DNA of 64,000 nt, taken from assembly GCA_003225175.1 (NCBI GenBank), contig QIBA01000054.1, forward strand, positions 31,356 to 95,355, in the 5' to 3' direction. The notes under the pieces were generated by a model. That model saw nothing but the letters and a program-made list of their open reading frames with translations. It was not told where the DNA came from and did not search any database. The DNA comes from Acidobacteriota bacterium (GTDB lineage Bacteria > Acidobacteriota > Terriglobia > Terriglobales > Acidobacteriaceae). Shown in pieces: positions 27,621-36,597 of the stretch (positions are counted from its first letter, which is position 1; every line of letters starts with the position of its first letter). A program made the translations under genes and the position numbers.

Positions 27621-29150
27621 ATGGCGACCGCAACGTCCGTACAGACAAACATTCCACACACCAAGACCACCGGTCCCTGCGTAATGGTCATCTTCGGTGC
27701 GACCGGCGACCTTACCAAGCGCAAGCTGCTGCCATCGATCTACAACCTGTTGAGCACCGGACTGCTGTCGCGCGAGTTCGCCATCGTCGGCATGTCCAAG
27801 GATGGCTGGACTACCGATCAGTTTCGCAAGCATGTCAGCGATTCGCTCAAGCAGTTCGCCGAGGGCGCCGATCCGGAACTGGTGGATTGGCTTGAACGTC
27901 ATTCTTATTATGTGCAGGGCGAATTCGGCGACAGCGAAGCCTATAAGCGCTTGCGCGTGCAGTTGAAGGAAGTCGATGAGGTCCACGGGACGCACGGCAA
28001 TTACTTCTTTTACTTCGCCATCGCGCCGCAGTTCTTTGCCACCTCGGTGCAGAAGCTGGGCGAGTCAAATCTTTCGGAGGAAGAGAACGGTTCCTGGCGC
28101 CGGGTCATCATCGAGAAGCCATTCGGGCATGATCTGGAGTCAGCCAGGGAGCTGAATAAGCAGATCAAGGAAGTGCTCTACGAGAGCCAGATCTTCCGCA
28201 TCGATCATTATCTGGGCAAAGAGACGGTGCAGAACATCTTAGTATTCCGTTTTGGGAATGGACTTTTCGAGCCGATCTGGAGCCGCAACTACATCGATCA
28301 TGTGCAGATCACTGTGGCCGAGACCGTGGGAGTGGAAGGCCGTGGAGGCTACTACGACACCTCGGGCACGCTGCGCGACATGGTGCCCAACCACATCATG
28401 CAGCTCATCAGCCTGACCACGATGGAGCCTCCGATCTCGTTCCAGGCAGATGACGTGCGTGATGAGCAGTCGAAGGTGCTGCACGCCATTCGTCCGATGA
28501 GCGGAGAAGAGGTGATTCACAACGCCGTGCGCGGTCAATACGGCACTGGAACGACGCAGAAAGGCGAACGCATGCCTGGCTACCGTCAGGAGCCGAGCGT
28601 GAATCCCAGTTCCCGAACTGAAACCTTCATCGCACTGAAGCTCTCGATCGACAACTGGCGTTGGGCAGGCGTTCCGATCTACTTGCGCACAGGCAAACGC
28701 ATGGCGCGGCGACATACGGAAATCGCCATTGAGTTCAAGCGCGCGCCGTTCGTGCTCTTCCGCGACACCGACATCGAGCACCTGCCGAGCAATCAATTAG
28801 TCATCAACGTCCAGCCGGAAGAAGGTATTGCGCTTAAGTTCGGCGCCAAGGTTCCGGGTCCGCTGGTGAAGGTCGGGCCAGTGCACATGAGCTTCAACTA
28901 CCAGGATTATTTTGGCGGCACCGCGCAAACTGGTTACGAAGTATTGCTCTACGACTGCATGATCGGCGATGCCACTCTCTTTCAGCGCGCGGATATGGTC
29001 GAGGCCGGTTGGTCAGCAGTTGATCCAGTGCTCGACGTGTGGAAGGCGCTGCCTCCAAGGGAATTCCCGAACTACCAGGCAGGCACGTGGGGGCCGAGGG
29101 AGGCTGAGGAGTTGATGGCTCGGGATGGCAGACACTGGAGAAACCTATAG
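27621..29150 (+). CDS. zwf: Glucose-6-phosphate 1-dehydrogenase
   Basis: 509 residues. The NADP-binding start is [20 protein letters not shown]. The substrate/catalytic signature [19 protein letters not shown] (about 199-217) includes the active-site His and Lys. [11 protein letters not shown] and the C-terminal [16 protein letters not shown] are also typical. It oxidises glucose 6-phosphate to 6-phosphogluconolactone with NADP, the entry to the oxidative branch. The product is used by Pgl (30485) and then Gnd (26190) of the same block. A family C element begins at the base after its stop codon. Confidence 0.97.
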   Translation: MATATSVQTNIPHTKTTGPCVMVIFGATGDLTKRKLLPSIYNLLSTGLLSREFAIVGMSKDGWTTDQFRKHVSDSLKQFAEGADPELVDWLERHSYYVQGEFGDSEAYKRLRVQLKEVDEVHGTHGNYFFYFAIAPQFFATSVQKLGESNLSEEENGSWRRVIIEKPFGHDLESARELNKQIKEVLYESQIFRIDHYLGKETVQNILVFRFGNGLFEPIWSRNYIDHVQITVAETVGVEGRGGYYDTSGTLRDMVPNHIMQLISLTTMEPPISFQADDVRDEQSKVLHAIRPMSGEEVIHNAVRGQYGTGTTQKGERMPGYRQEPSVNPSSRTETFIALKLSIDNWRWAGVPIYLRTGKRMARRHTEIAIEFKRAPFVLFRDTDIEHLPSNQLVINVQPEEGIALKFGAKVPGPLVKVGPVHMSFNYQDYFGGTAQTGYEVLLYDCMIGDATLFQRADMVEAGWSAVDPVLDVWKALPPREFPNYQAGTWGPREAEELMARDGRHWRNL

Positions 29151-29334
29151 GAATCGGGCCATCGGGTCATCGGGTGAAGTGAAACCCAAAAGGCTTTCGG
29201 CTATCGGCGTTCGGCTTTCTGCCAGAAAGCTGTCCTGTGAGTTACATAGCAACACATAGGCCGAAAGCCGACAGCCGAGTGCCGATAGCCTTCTTACTTC
29301 ACCCGATGACCCGATCACCCGATGGCCCGATTCC
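29151..29334. repeat. Family C element, copy 1 (complete)
   Basis: About 184 bp. The left end GAATCGGGCCATCGGGTCAT then CGGGTGAAGTGAAA is mirrored on the right by TTACTTCACCCGATGACC then CGATCACCCGATGGCCCGAT. The inner arms GGCTTTCGGCTATCGGCG and GCCGACAGCCGAGTGCCGAT are also inverted. The ends are built from 8-bp units CCCGATNN. The element starts directly after the zwf TAG. Confidence 0.9.
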
Positions 29335-29361
29335 TCGAGCAACAATGGGAGAAAGACAATC

Positions 29362-30378
29362 TTGACCATGATCCTGGCCGGCGACATCGGCGGTACGAGC
29401 GCAAGGCTTGCATATTTTGAAGGGCAGAACGGACGTTTGCGCCCCATCGTGGAAGAGGTCAAGCACAGCCACGATTACAGCAGTCTCTATGCCGCAGTGC
29501 TTGAATTCAGAGACAAGTATCGATACCAAATCGGGACTGCCTGCTTTGGTGTCGCCGGACCGGTGAATGAAGGCCGCGTCGAAGCTCCAAACCTGCCGTG
29601 GATCATCGACGAGAAGGAACTTGAGAAGGAACTCCGCCTGAACAAGGTTTACCTGATCAACGATCTCTTAGCTAACGCGCATGGACTCTCCGAGCTGTGC
29701 GCAGAAGATTTCGAGGTGATCGCTCCGGGAGTACCGGAAGCGAAGGGAAATCGTGCTGTCATTTCCGCCGGCACTGGATTGGGCGAAGCCGGACTATATT
29801 GGGACGGCGATGTGCATCATCCGTTTGCGGCCGAGGGTGGACACGCCGACTTTGCTCCAGCGAACGAGCTTCAGGCCGAACTTTGGCATTACCTGCACCA
29901 GAAGTTCGGCGGACACGTGAGTTGGGAGCGCGTCCTCTCTGGTCCCGGGCAGTTCAATATCTACGAGTTCCTGCGCGATACCGGAAAAGGGAAGGAAGAG
30001 GCCTGGCTCGCCGACGAAATCAAGGCGGGCGATGCTTCGGCAGTGATTTCAAAGCACGGTCTTTCGGGAAAGAGCCCGTTGTGCGTGCAGGCGGTAAATC
30101 TTTTTGTTGAGATCTACGGAGCAGCTGCGGGAAATCTGGCGCTCAAGTATCTGGCAACAGGTGGCGTCTACATCGGCGGCGGCATCGCGCCGAAGATTCT
30201 GCTCAAAATGAAGGAGCCGCGCTTCTTCCAGGCATTTTGCGATAAGGGACGCCTGCGTCCGCTGCTCGAGAACATTCCCGTGCGCGTGGTGCTGAATGAC
30301 AAGACCGCGCTGCTCGGCGCGGGACATGTGGCGATGATGCATGCGGGGAGCGAGGTTGGGCAGGTGGCGATTGGGTGA
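29362..30378 (+). CDS. glk: Glucokinase
   Basis: 338 residues from TTG 29362; the ATG at 29368 is a close alternative and gives MILAGDIGGTSARLAYF. GGGAGAAAG at 29347-29355 is better spaced for the TTG. The phosphate-binding ATP motif is AGDIGGTSARL. Others are FGVAGPVNEGRVEAPNLPW, LINDLLANAHGL (catalytic Asp), SAGTGLGEAGLYWDG and the C-terminal ATGGVYIGGGIAPK. It belongs to the E. coli Glk branch and phosphorylates glucose to glucose 6-phosphate for Zwf. It follows zwf after a family C element. Confidence 0.93.
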   Translation: MTMILAGDIGGTSARLAYFEGQNGRLRPIVEEVKHSHDYSSLYAAVLEFRDKYRYQIGTACFGVAGPVNEGRVEAPNLPWIIDEKELEKELRLNKVYLINDLLANAHGLSELCAEDFEVIAPGVPEAKGNRAVISAGTGLGEAGLYWDGDVHHPFAAEGGHADFAPANELQAELWHYLHQKFGGHVSWERVLSGPGQFNIYEFLRDTGKGKEEAWLADEIKAGDASAVISKHGLSGKSPLCVQAVNLFVEIYGAAAGNLALKYLATGGVYIGGGIAPKILLKMKEPRFFQAFCDKGRLRPLLENIPVRVVLNDKTALLGAGHVAMMHAGSEVGQVAIG

Positions 30379-30383
30379 AGGGA

Positions 30384-30437
30384 AGAATTGAGCCATCGGG
30401 TTATCGGCTGATCGGGTCATCGGGCAAAGTAAAAGCC
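30384..30437. repeat. Family C arm, solitary
   Basis: GAATTGAGCCATCGGGTTAT then CGGCTGATCGGGTCATCGGG and CAAAGTAAAAGCC match the left end of the C elements. The right half is absent. It starts a few bases after the glk stop. Confidence 0.75.
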
Positions 30438-30484
30438 AATTATTCTATGGTTGGGGTTTACTTTCTCCGCAAAGGCAGCAACTG

Positions 30485-31246
30485 ATGTCCAAGCCCAGCA
30501 TCCATGTACTCGAGGATCTTCAACAAGTCGCAGCGGCCGCTACCGACGAATTTGTTGCGCGCGCGAAGCGCGCGATTTCGCATCATGGGCGATTCACCGT
30601 CGCACTCTCGGGTGGATCGACGCCCAAAACGATGCACTCCATCCTGGCCGAGCGCTCGGCGAAGAATCCCAAGCTGGTGGACTGGTCGCGAGTGCAAATT
30701 TTGTTTGGCGATGAACGCCATGTGCCTCCCGATCATGCGGACAGCAATTACCGGATGGCTAAGGAGACTCTGCTGTCGAAGGTCCCAATTCCCGCGGCTA
30801 ACATTCACCGCATTCACACCGAGAATCCCGATGCCGCCAAAGCAGCCGGAGAATACGATCGCGAACTGGTGAAGGTCTTTCAACTCAAGGGTGACGATCA
30901 GCTGCCGCGCTTCGATCTGATCTTTCTTGGGATGGGACCTGACGGTCACACCGCTTCGCTCTTTCCTGGTACAACGGCTGTTCATGAACTCAAGAAGCGC
31001 GTAGTCGCGAACTGGGTGCCGAAGTTCAATACGTGGCGGGTTACCTTCACGCGTCCTGTGATCAATCAGGCAGAATGCGTGTTGCTGATGGTCTGCGGGA
31101 AAGATAAAGCGCAGCCTTTCAGCGAGGTGATCGGTCAGGGTAGCCCGGATGTTTATCCAGTGAAGTATGTGCAGCCGACGCACGGAGAACTGATTTGGCT
31201 GGTGGATAGGGCGGCAGCAGCGACGCTCGCGCCAGCGACTAAGTGA
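30485..31246 (+). CDS. pgl: 6-phosphogluconolactonase
   Basis: 253 residues of the NagB/SOL-type lactonase family: FTVALSGGSTPKTMHSIL near the N-terminus, VQILFGDERHVPPDHADSNY (about 74-93) and FDLIFLGMGPDGHTASLFPG (about 144-163), which contains the active-site His region. It hydrolyses 6-phosphogluconolactone between the Zwf and Gnd steps. It is on the same strand as glk, 106 bp downstream. The ribosome site is weak (AAAGG about 14 bp before ATG). Confidence 0.93.
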   Translation: MSKPSIHVLEDLQQVAAAATDEFVARAKRAISHHGRFTVALSGGSTPKTMHSILAERSAKNPKLVDWSRVQILFGDERHVPPDHADSNYRMAKETLLSKVPIPAANIHRIHTENPDAAKAAGEYDRELVKVFQLKGDDQLPRFDLIFLGMGPDGHTASLFPGTTAVHELKKRVVANWVPKFNTWRVTFTRPVINQAECVLLMVCGKDKAQPFSEVIGQGSPDVYPVKYVQPTHGELIWLVDRAAAATLAPATK

Positions 31247-31259
31247 CTGCACTGTTGCG

Positions 31260-31440
31260 TTGTCATCCTGAGGCCCGATGTTGGCCGAAGGATCTCCCGG
31301 AATGCGTCGAACTTAGTCGCCCTCGCATGGCACTTTGGCCAAAAATGCCCGAGTTCTTGGTGAAAGAGCCGCACTGGCTGCAATCATGTCGGAAACATCG
31401 CGGGAGATCCTTCGGCCAACATCTGGCCTCAGGATGACAA
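31260..31440. repeat. Family B element, copy 3
   Basis: Left TTGTCATCCTGAGGCCCGAT then GGCCGAAGGATCTCCCGGAA; right CGGGAGATCCTTCGGCC then GGCCTCAGGATGACAA. The inner part has GGTGAAAGAGCCGCACTGGC. It fills the first half of the pgl to glucosidase gap (31247-31573), in which no gene is seen. Confidence 0.88.
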
Positions 31441-31525
31441 TTCATTAGTTCCCAAGTTCGCCGAGCAACATCGAAACATTTATCCTGCAACAAAGTGAAC
31501 AGTCTGCAATCCGATAGAGATACTG

Positions 31526-31558
31526 CTGTAGCTAATTGCTAATCGCTAATTGCTGCTT
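31526..31558. repeat. Family E arm
   Basis: GTAGCTAATTGCTAATCGCT then AATTGCTGCTTTT, nearly identical to the right arm of the E element at 57460-57500. It ends just before the GH63-like gene start. Confidence 0.65.
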
Positions 31559-31573
31559 TTCCGCTGCCTCTTC

Positions 31574-34282
31574 ATGCGTAAAGAACACGAACGCCTAATC
31601 GAAGACAAGAATCGCGAAGTCTACTGGAAGCGCTGGGGGCCGTACCTCAGCGAGCGCGCGTGGGGCACAGTTCGCGAGGACTACAGTGCGAATGGCGATG
31701 CGTGGGGTTATTTCACTTTTGATCAGGCGCGATCGCGTGCATATCGCTGGAATGAAGATGGCATCGCCGGATTCTGCGATCGGCATCAGCTCATCTGCTT
31801 TGCCGTGGCCATGTGGAATGGGCATGATCCGTTTCTCAAAGAGCGGCTCTTTGGACTGAGCGGACAAGAAGGCAATCATGGAGAAGATGTAAAGGAATGC
31901 TACTTCTATCTGGACAACACACCGACGCATTCTTACATGAAGGCTTTGTACAAGTATCCGCAGCAGGAGTTTCCTTACCCGCGGCTGATTGAGGAGAACC
32001 GCCGGCGAACGCGCCTCGATCCCGAGTTCGAGCTGATGGATACCGGAATATTCGATGATGGGCGCTATTTCGACGTGTTTGTCGAATATGCGAAGGCGAC
32101 GAGCGAGGACATACTGATTCGCATCACCGCGTGGAATCGCGGTCCCGAAACGGCACGGCTGCACCTGCTGCCGACGATCTGGTTTCGCAACCTCTGGTCG
32201 TGGAAAGACGATCCCGAGCAGATCAAGCCGAAGCTGGAGCGTATGGCTGACGTTCAGGGCATGCCTTTAATGCGCGTCTACCATCCCCAGTACGGCGAGC
32301 GCTGGCTCTTCGCCGAGGGATCGCCACAGCTTCTGTTCACGGAAAACGAGAGCAATCTGAGGCGTCTGTTCAACGCGCCTAATCGCGGCTTTTATCAGAA
32401 AGACGGCATCAACGATTACGTGGTGAAGGCGCAGCGCTATCGCATCAACGCAGAGCAGACCGGGACCAAGGCATCGGCGTATTACGACCTGGAGATCGCG
32501 CCGGGCGAGAGCGCGGTCGTCAAGCTGGTATTTACCGAAAACATCAACAGCATGCAGGATCATTTCGGGAAGGCATTCGATGAGGTTTTCCACGAACGAA
32601 TCTTGGATGCCGACGAGTTCTATCGCGACATCATTCCGCAGTCGATGTCGCCTGAGGGTCGCAACATCATGCGCCAAGGCTTTGCCGGCATGCTTTGGTC
32701 GAAGCAGTTCTACAACTACGACGTGCGCACGTGGCTCGCGGGCGATCCCGCACAACCGCCGCCGCCCAAGGAAAGGCTTCAGGGCAGAAATCACGACTGG
32801 AGCCACTTCTACTCAGACGACATCATCTCCATGCCGGACAAGTGGGAGTATCCGTGGTTCGCGGCCTGGGATCTGGCTTTCCATTGTGTTCCGCTTGCTT
32901 TGATGGACTGGAACTTCGCCAAGGATCAGCTCACGCTGCTATGCCGCGAATGGTACATGCATCCCAATGGGCAGTTGCCTGCGTACGAGTGGAACTTCTC
33001 GGACGTGAATCCGCCGGTGCACGCCTGGGCTGCGCATCGCGTCTATCAGATCGAGCGGCGCATGACGGGCAAAGGGGACTTTGCTTATCTCGAGCGCATC
33101 TTTCACAAGCTGCTGATCAACTTCACCTGGTGGGTGAACCGGAAAGATACCTCAGGCAACAACATTTTTGAGGGAGGCTTCCTGGGACTGGACAACATCG
33201 GCGCCTTTGATCGCAGCATGAAGTTTCCGAGCGGCGTCTTCATGGAGCAATCCGATGGCACCAGTTGGATGGCTACTTACAGCCTCAGCATGCTGATGAT
33301 CGCGCTGGATCTGGCGATGCAGGATCCCGTGTACGAGGATACGGCCATCAAGTTCTGGGAGCACTTCCTGTACATCGTGAACGCGATGAACCGCAGCATC
33401 GATGGCGAAGGGATCTGGGACGAGGAACAAGGCTTCTATTACGACGTGCTGCACGTTTCCGATGGCGAGCACATCCCCATGCGCATTCGTTCCATTGTGG
33501 GACTGGTGCCGCTGTTCGCCGTGCAGACACTCGAACCCGGACTGATGCAGCGCTTGCCGAACTTCGCGCACAGAATCCAGTGGTATCTGGAGCATCGTCC
33601 GGACCTTACAAGAAACATCGCATGCTTCCACGCCGAAGGCGTGAAGGAACGGCAACTGCTGGCGATCGTCGATGAAAAGCGTCTGCGGCGGATTTTGCAG
33701 ATTATGCTCGACGAGAAGGAGTTCCTGTCGCCGTATGGAATCCGCAGCATCTCGCAGTTTCACCGCGATCATCCATTCAAGCTGGAGATTGGCGGACGCG
33801 AGTCTGTGGTGGACTATGAGCCAGGTGAGTCGACCACGAGTTTGTTCGGCGGCAACTCCAATTGGCGCGGCCCAATTTGGTTTCCTGTCAACTTCCTGAT
33901 TATCGAGGCGCTGCAGCGCTATCACCACTACTACGGCGACAAGCTGAAAGTGGAGTGTCCGACCGGATCGGGAAACTCAATGAATCTCGGCCAGGTGGCG
34001 GCTGAGCTCTCCGATCGTTTAGCAGGCTTATTTACGCGAAACGCAGAGGGAAAGCGCCCGGCGCACGGGCGGAATCCGCTATTCCAAAGCGATCCTTACT
34101 GGAAAGACCTTGTGCTTTTTTATGAGTATTTCCACGCCGACACCGGCGCCGGACTGGGTGCGTCGCACCAGACGGGCTGGACCGGTCTGATCGCCAAGCT
34201 CATGCAGCAGAACGGCGAGCCTCAGATGCGGCGGGTGGGAGCATCGGCGAATGCAAGGAAGCAGACCAAAGTCGCGAAGTGA
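31574..34282 (+). CDS. GH63-like glycoside hydrolase (MGH1-like glucosidase)
   Basis: 902 residues from ATG 31574; the upstream TTG at 31550 would start inside a repeat. An N-terminal beta-sandwich (about 1-330: [20 protein letters not shown], then [19 protein letters not shown]) leads into an (alpha/alpha)6-barrel (about 340-880). The barrel contains [57 protein letters not shown] and the C-terminal [13 protein letters not shown], all marks of the MGH1-like/GH63 group. No signal peptide, so it is cytoplasmic. It could release glucose from a small glucoside for the adjacent glucokinase, but this is inferred from neighbourhood. Substrate unproven. Confidence 0.85.
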   Translation: MRKEHERLIEDKNREVYWKRWGPYLSERAWGTVREDYSANGDAWGYFTFDQARSRAYRWNEDGIAGFCDRHQLICFAVAMWNGHDPFLKERLFGLSGQEGNHGEDVKECYFYLDNTPTHSYMKALYKYPQQEFPYPRLIEENRRRTRLDPEFELMDTGIFDDGRYFDVFVEYAKATSEDILIRITAWNRGPETARLHLLPTIWFRNLWSWKDDPEQIKPKLERMADVQGMPLMRVYHPQYGERWLFAEGSPQLLFTENESNLRRLFNAPNRGFYQKDGINDYVVKAQRYRINAEQTGTKASAYYDLEIAPGESAVVKLVFTENINSMQDHFGKAFDEVFHERILDADEFYRDIIPQSMSPEGRNIMRQGFAGMLWSKQFYNYDVRTWLAGDPAQPPPPKERLQGRNHDWSHFYSDDIISMPDKWEYPWFAAWDLAFHCVPLALMDWNFAKDQLTLLCREWYMHPNGQLPAYEWNFSDVNPPVHAWAAHRVYQIERRMTGKGDFAYLERIFHKLLINFTWWVNRKDTSGNNIFEGGFLGLDNIGAFDRSMKFPSGVFMEQSDGTSWMATYSLSMLMIALDLAMQDPVYEDTAIKFWEHFLYIVNAMNRSIDGEGIWDEEQGFYYDVLHVSDGEHIPMRIRSIVGLVPLFAVQTLEPGLMQRLPNFAHRIQWYLEHRPDLTRNIACFHAEGVKERQLLAIVDEKRLRRILQIMLDEKEFLSPYGIRSISQFHRDHPFKLEIGGRESVVDYEPGESTTSLFGGNSNWRGPIWFPVNFLIIEALQRYHHYYGDKLKVECPTGSGNSMNLGQVAAELSDRLAGLFTRNAEGKRPAHGRNPLFQSDPYWKDLVLFYEYFHADTGAGLGASHQTGWTGLIAKLMQQNGEPQMRRVGASANARKQTKVAK

Positions 34283-34370
34283 TGCTAAGTTAACGTGCGC
34301 AAAATTTGCATCAGACCGTACAATGTCCTGCATCTCTGATTGAACTAATTCGATTTTTTCAGGAGACCGA

Positions 34371-34958
34371 ATGAAACGACACGCAATCAGCTTGTTCGCT
34401 GTTGCACTATTCACCGCCGCTGTCTGGGCTCAGGGCGCAGAGTGGCAAATCGATCCCGCGCACACCACGGCTGGCTTCACCGTGCGCCACATGGGCATTA
34501 GCAATGTTCATGGCCGCTTTGTGAAGACCGCCGGCTCGGCAATGATTGACGACAATGACGTCACCAAGTCGAGTGTCACCGCGACCATGGAAGTCAATAC
34601 GATCGACACAGGCAACGAGAATCGCGACAGCGACTTGAAGAGTCCGAATTACTTCGACGCCGCGCAGTTTCCCCAGATCACCTTCAAGTCGAAGAGCATC
34701 AGTAAGAATGGGGAGGGCAAACTGAAAGTTGTCGGTGACCTTACCATTCATGGCGTGACGAAGGAAGTTACCCTCGACGTGGATGGTCCATCAGCACCCA
34801 TTGAGCGCGGTGGAGGTAAGCGTCGTGGACTTTCGGCATCGACCAGCGTCAACCGCAAAGACTTCGGCGTCGGAGCAAAAGCTCCGGCGGTGATGATTGG
34901 CGAAGAGATTAAGATCGACATCGATGCCGAGCTGACGCAGAAGGGGCCGGGGAAATAA
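34371..34958 (+). CDS. YceI family periplasmic protein
   Basis: 195 residues, ATG preceded by CAGGAGAC. Signal peptide MKRHAISLFAVALFTAAVWA. The mature protein is a YceI lipocalin-like barrel: WQIDPAHTTAGFTVRHMG, GRFVKTAGSAMID, LKSPNYFDAAQFPQITFKS, and LTIHGVTKEVTLDVDGP. Members bind long isoprenoids or fatty-acid-like ligands in the periplasm; the ligand here is unknown. Its stop codon is followed after 2 bp by a family C element. Confidence 0.92.
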   Translation: MKRHAISLFAVALFTAAVWAQGAEWQIDPAHTTAGFTVRHMGISNVHGRFVKTAGSAMIDDNDVTKSSVTATMEVNTIDTGNENRDSDLKSPNYFDAAQFPQITFKSKSISKNGEGKLKVVGDLTIHGVTKEVTLDVDGPSAPIERGGGKRRGLSASTSVNRKDFGVGAKAPAVMIGEEIKIDIDAELTQKGPGK

Positions 34959-34960
34959 TA

Positions 34961-35119
34961 CAATCGGGTGATCGGGTGGAGTAAGAACTCAAAAGGCGTT
35001 CGGCTATCGGCGTTCGGCTTTCTGCCAGGAAGCTCTCCTGTGAGTTACGCAGTAACACAGAGGCCGAAGGCCGACAGCCGAGTGCCGATGGCCATTTACT
35101 TGGCCCGATCACGCGATTC
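34961..35119. repeat. Family C element, copy 2
   Basis: About 160 bp. Left CAATCGGGTGATCGGGTGGA; inner arms AAAAGGCGTTCGGCTATCGG and GCCGACAGCCGAGTGCCGAT; right TTACTTGGCCCGATCACGCG. It lies between the 3' ends of the convergent yceI-like and M24 peptidase genes and abuts both stop codons (2 bp from one, 1 bp from the other). Confidence 0.88.
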
Positions 35120-35120
35120 T

Positions 35121-36407
35121 TCATCCCTTCCCAAAAGGGTCCTCAAGCGACGGACTCTGCGGCGTGAATAGCTCGGCGCCGTTCTCGGTGATGTACATAT
35201 CGTCCTCGAGCCGCACGCCGAATTCTCCGCGAATGTAAATCCCTGGCTCATCACTGAAAGCCATGCCCGGGCGCAGCGCGATGGTGTCACCACGCACTAG
35301 ATACGGCCACTCGTGGCCGTCCATGCCAATGCCATGGCCGACGCGGTGCGTGAAGTATTTGTAGTCCGGTCCGTAGCCAGCGTCGGCGATCACCTTGCGC
35401 GCGGCTGCGTCCACTGATTGCGCTTCTACTCCGGGCCGCGCCTGCTGGCGCGCGGCGCTTTGAGCTCGGTGGACGATATCGAAGACCTTGCGCATCTTGT
35501 CGGTCGGTTTTCCAAGAACGAACGTTCGGCTGATGTCCGACTGATAGCCTTCCACCGAACAGCCATCGTCGATGAGGACGATTGTGCCTTCGCGGATGAT
35601 CTGCGGCTTCGCCGATCCGTGCGGCAAGGCAGAAGCCTCGCCGGTGTTCACACTGGCTTCGCCACGAAATCCCAATTTGGAATAGGCAGCTTCGATGAGG
35701 TTGGCAAAGTCATATTGCGACATTCCCGCGTGCAAGGACTTGTAAACTGCCTCGTAGGCCTCAAGCGTCACCTGATTCGCCAGGCGCATGAGATCGAGCT
35801 CGTGCTGAGTCTTGATCATCCGGCATCCCGCAGTCACGGCAGTTGCGCTGGTGATGCTCGCTTGGGGTGCGCTTTTTGCGATGCCGTCGCTAAAGACAAA
35901 TGTCGTGCGCTCTTCAATGCCAATGCGTCCACTGCTGATACCCCGATCTTTGAGCCCGGCGGCGACCAGGCGGTACGGATCCTCGTCCTCCTGCCACGTG
36001 CGAACGTCGGCGTTGTTGCCTTCGTGACCATTGGCGATCTGCTCGCGCGCCCGGTCCTCCTCGAATGCGGGACAGACGTAAAAAGGATTTCCCTTCGCGG
36101 GAAGAACCGCCGCGAACAGCCGCTCACTGTTCCACCAGCGAATGTTCGTGAAGTACACCAGCGAAGTGCCGCCGATCATCAGGATGGCGTCGAGGTTGTT
36201 CTCGCGCATCAGTTGGCGGGCCCGCTCCTGCCGCTGCTGCCGCTCCTCGATCGCGATTGGCTTGGCTTCAGCTTTGCGCGACTTCAGCTGCGCAATCGGC
36301 GCAGGAAGACTCGGCGCATTCTGTTCCTGGGCTGTCGAGATCGATGGGACGAGCGCAGTTGCTGCACCGAGTCCAGCAAGTTTGGTGAAGTCGCGGCGAG
36401 TGAGCAT
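35121..36407 (-). CDS. Xaa-Pro aminopeptidase-like M24 metallopeptidase, Tat-exported
   Basis: 428 residues. The N-terminus MLTRRDFTKLAGLGAATALV is a twin-arginine signal. The creatinase N-domain (about 55-185) precedes the pita-bread M24 domain with all five metal ligands: Asp in VLIDDGCSVEGYQSDISRTF (two Asp), His in VGHGIGMDGHEWP, Glu in FSDEPGIYI and Glu in VRLEDDMYITENG. It removes N-terminal residues next to proline, probably in the periplasm. Folding before export fits a metal enzyme. It is flanked by family C elements on both sides. Confidence 0.92.
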   Translation of the reverse strand: MLTRRDFTKLAGLGAATALVPSISTAQEQNAPSLPAPIAQLKSRKAEAKPIAIEERQQRQERARQLMRENNLDAILMIGGTSLVYFTNIRWWNSERLFAAVLPAKGNPFYVCPAFEEDRAREQIANGHEGNNADVRTWQEDEDPYRLVAAGLKDRGISSGRIGIEERTTFVFSDGIAKSAPQASITSATAVTAGCRMIKTQHELDLMRLANQVTLEAYEAVYKSLHAGMSQYDFANLIEAAYSKLGFRGEASVNTGEASALPHGSAKPQIIREGTIVLIDDGCSVEGYQSDISRTFVLGKPTDKMRKVFDIVHRAQSAARQQARPGVEAQSVDAAARKVIADAGYGPDYKYFTHRVGHGIGMDGHEWPYLVRGDTIALRPGMAFSDEPGIYIRGEFGVRLEDDMYITENGAELFTPQSPSLEDPFGKG

Positions 36408-36428
36408 GAGTGAGCGAGATTATAGAAA

Positions 36429-36597
36429 GAATCGGGTGATCGGGCCATCGGGTGAAGTAAAAACTCAAAAGGCGTTCGGCTATCGGCGTTCGGCTTTCTG
36501 CCAGGAAGCTCTTCTGTGAGTTACACAGCAACCCAGAGGCCGAAAGCCGACAGCCGAGTGCCGATGGCCTTCTTACTTGGCCCGATGGCCCGATTCT
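36429..36597. repeat. Family C element, copy 3
   Basis: About 169 bp, highly similar to copy 2 (AAAAGGCGTTCGGCTATCGG and TTCTGCCAGGAAGCTCT shared). The right end GGCCCGATGGCCCGATTC touches the stop codon (36598-36600) of the binding-protein gene. The left end lies 21 bp upstream of the M24 start, so it also sits in that gene's leader. Confidence 0.9.

Noticed and set aside
30458..31252. A 264-codon minus-strand open frame opposite pgl
   Set aside because: It is the antisense of a well-supported enzyme gene; its translation is rich in Arg/His/Gln with no family pattern.
35418..36413. A 331-codon plus-strand open frame opposite the M24 peptidase
   Set aside because: The M24 frame has all metal ligands and a Tat signal; the opposite frame has no motif and is explained by GC-rich codon bias.
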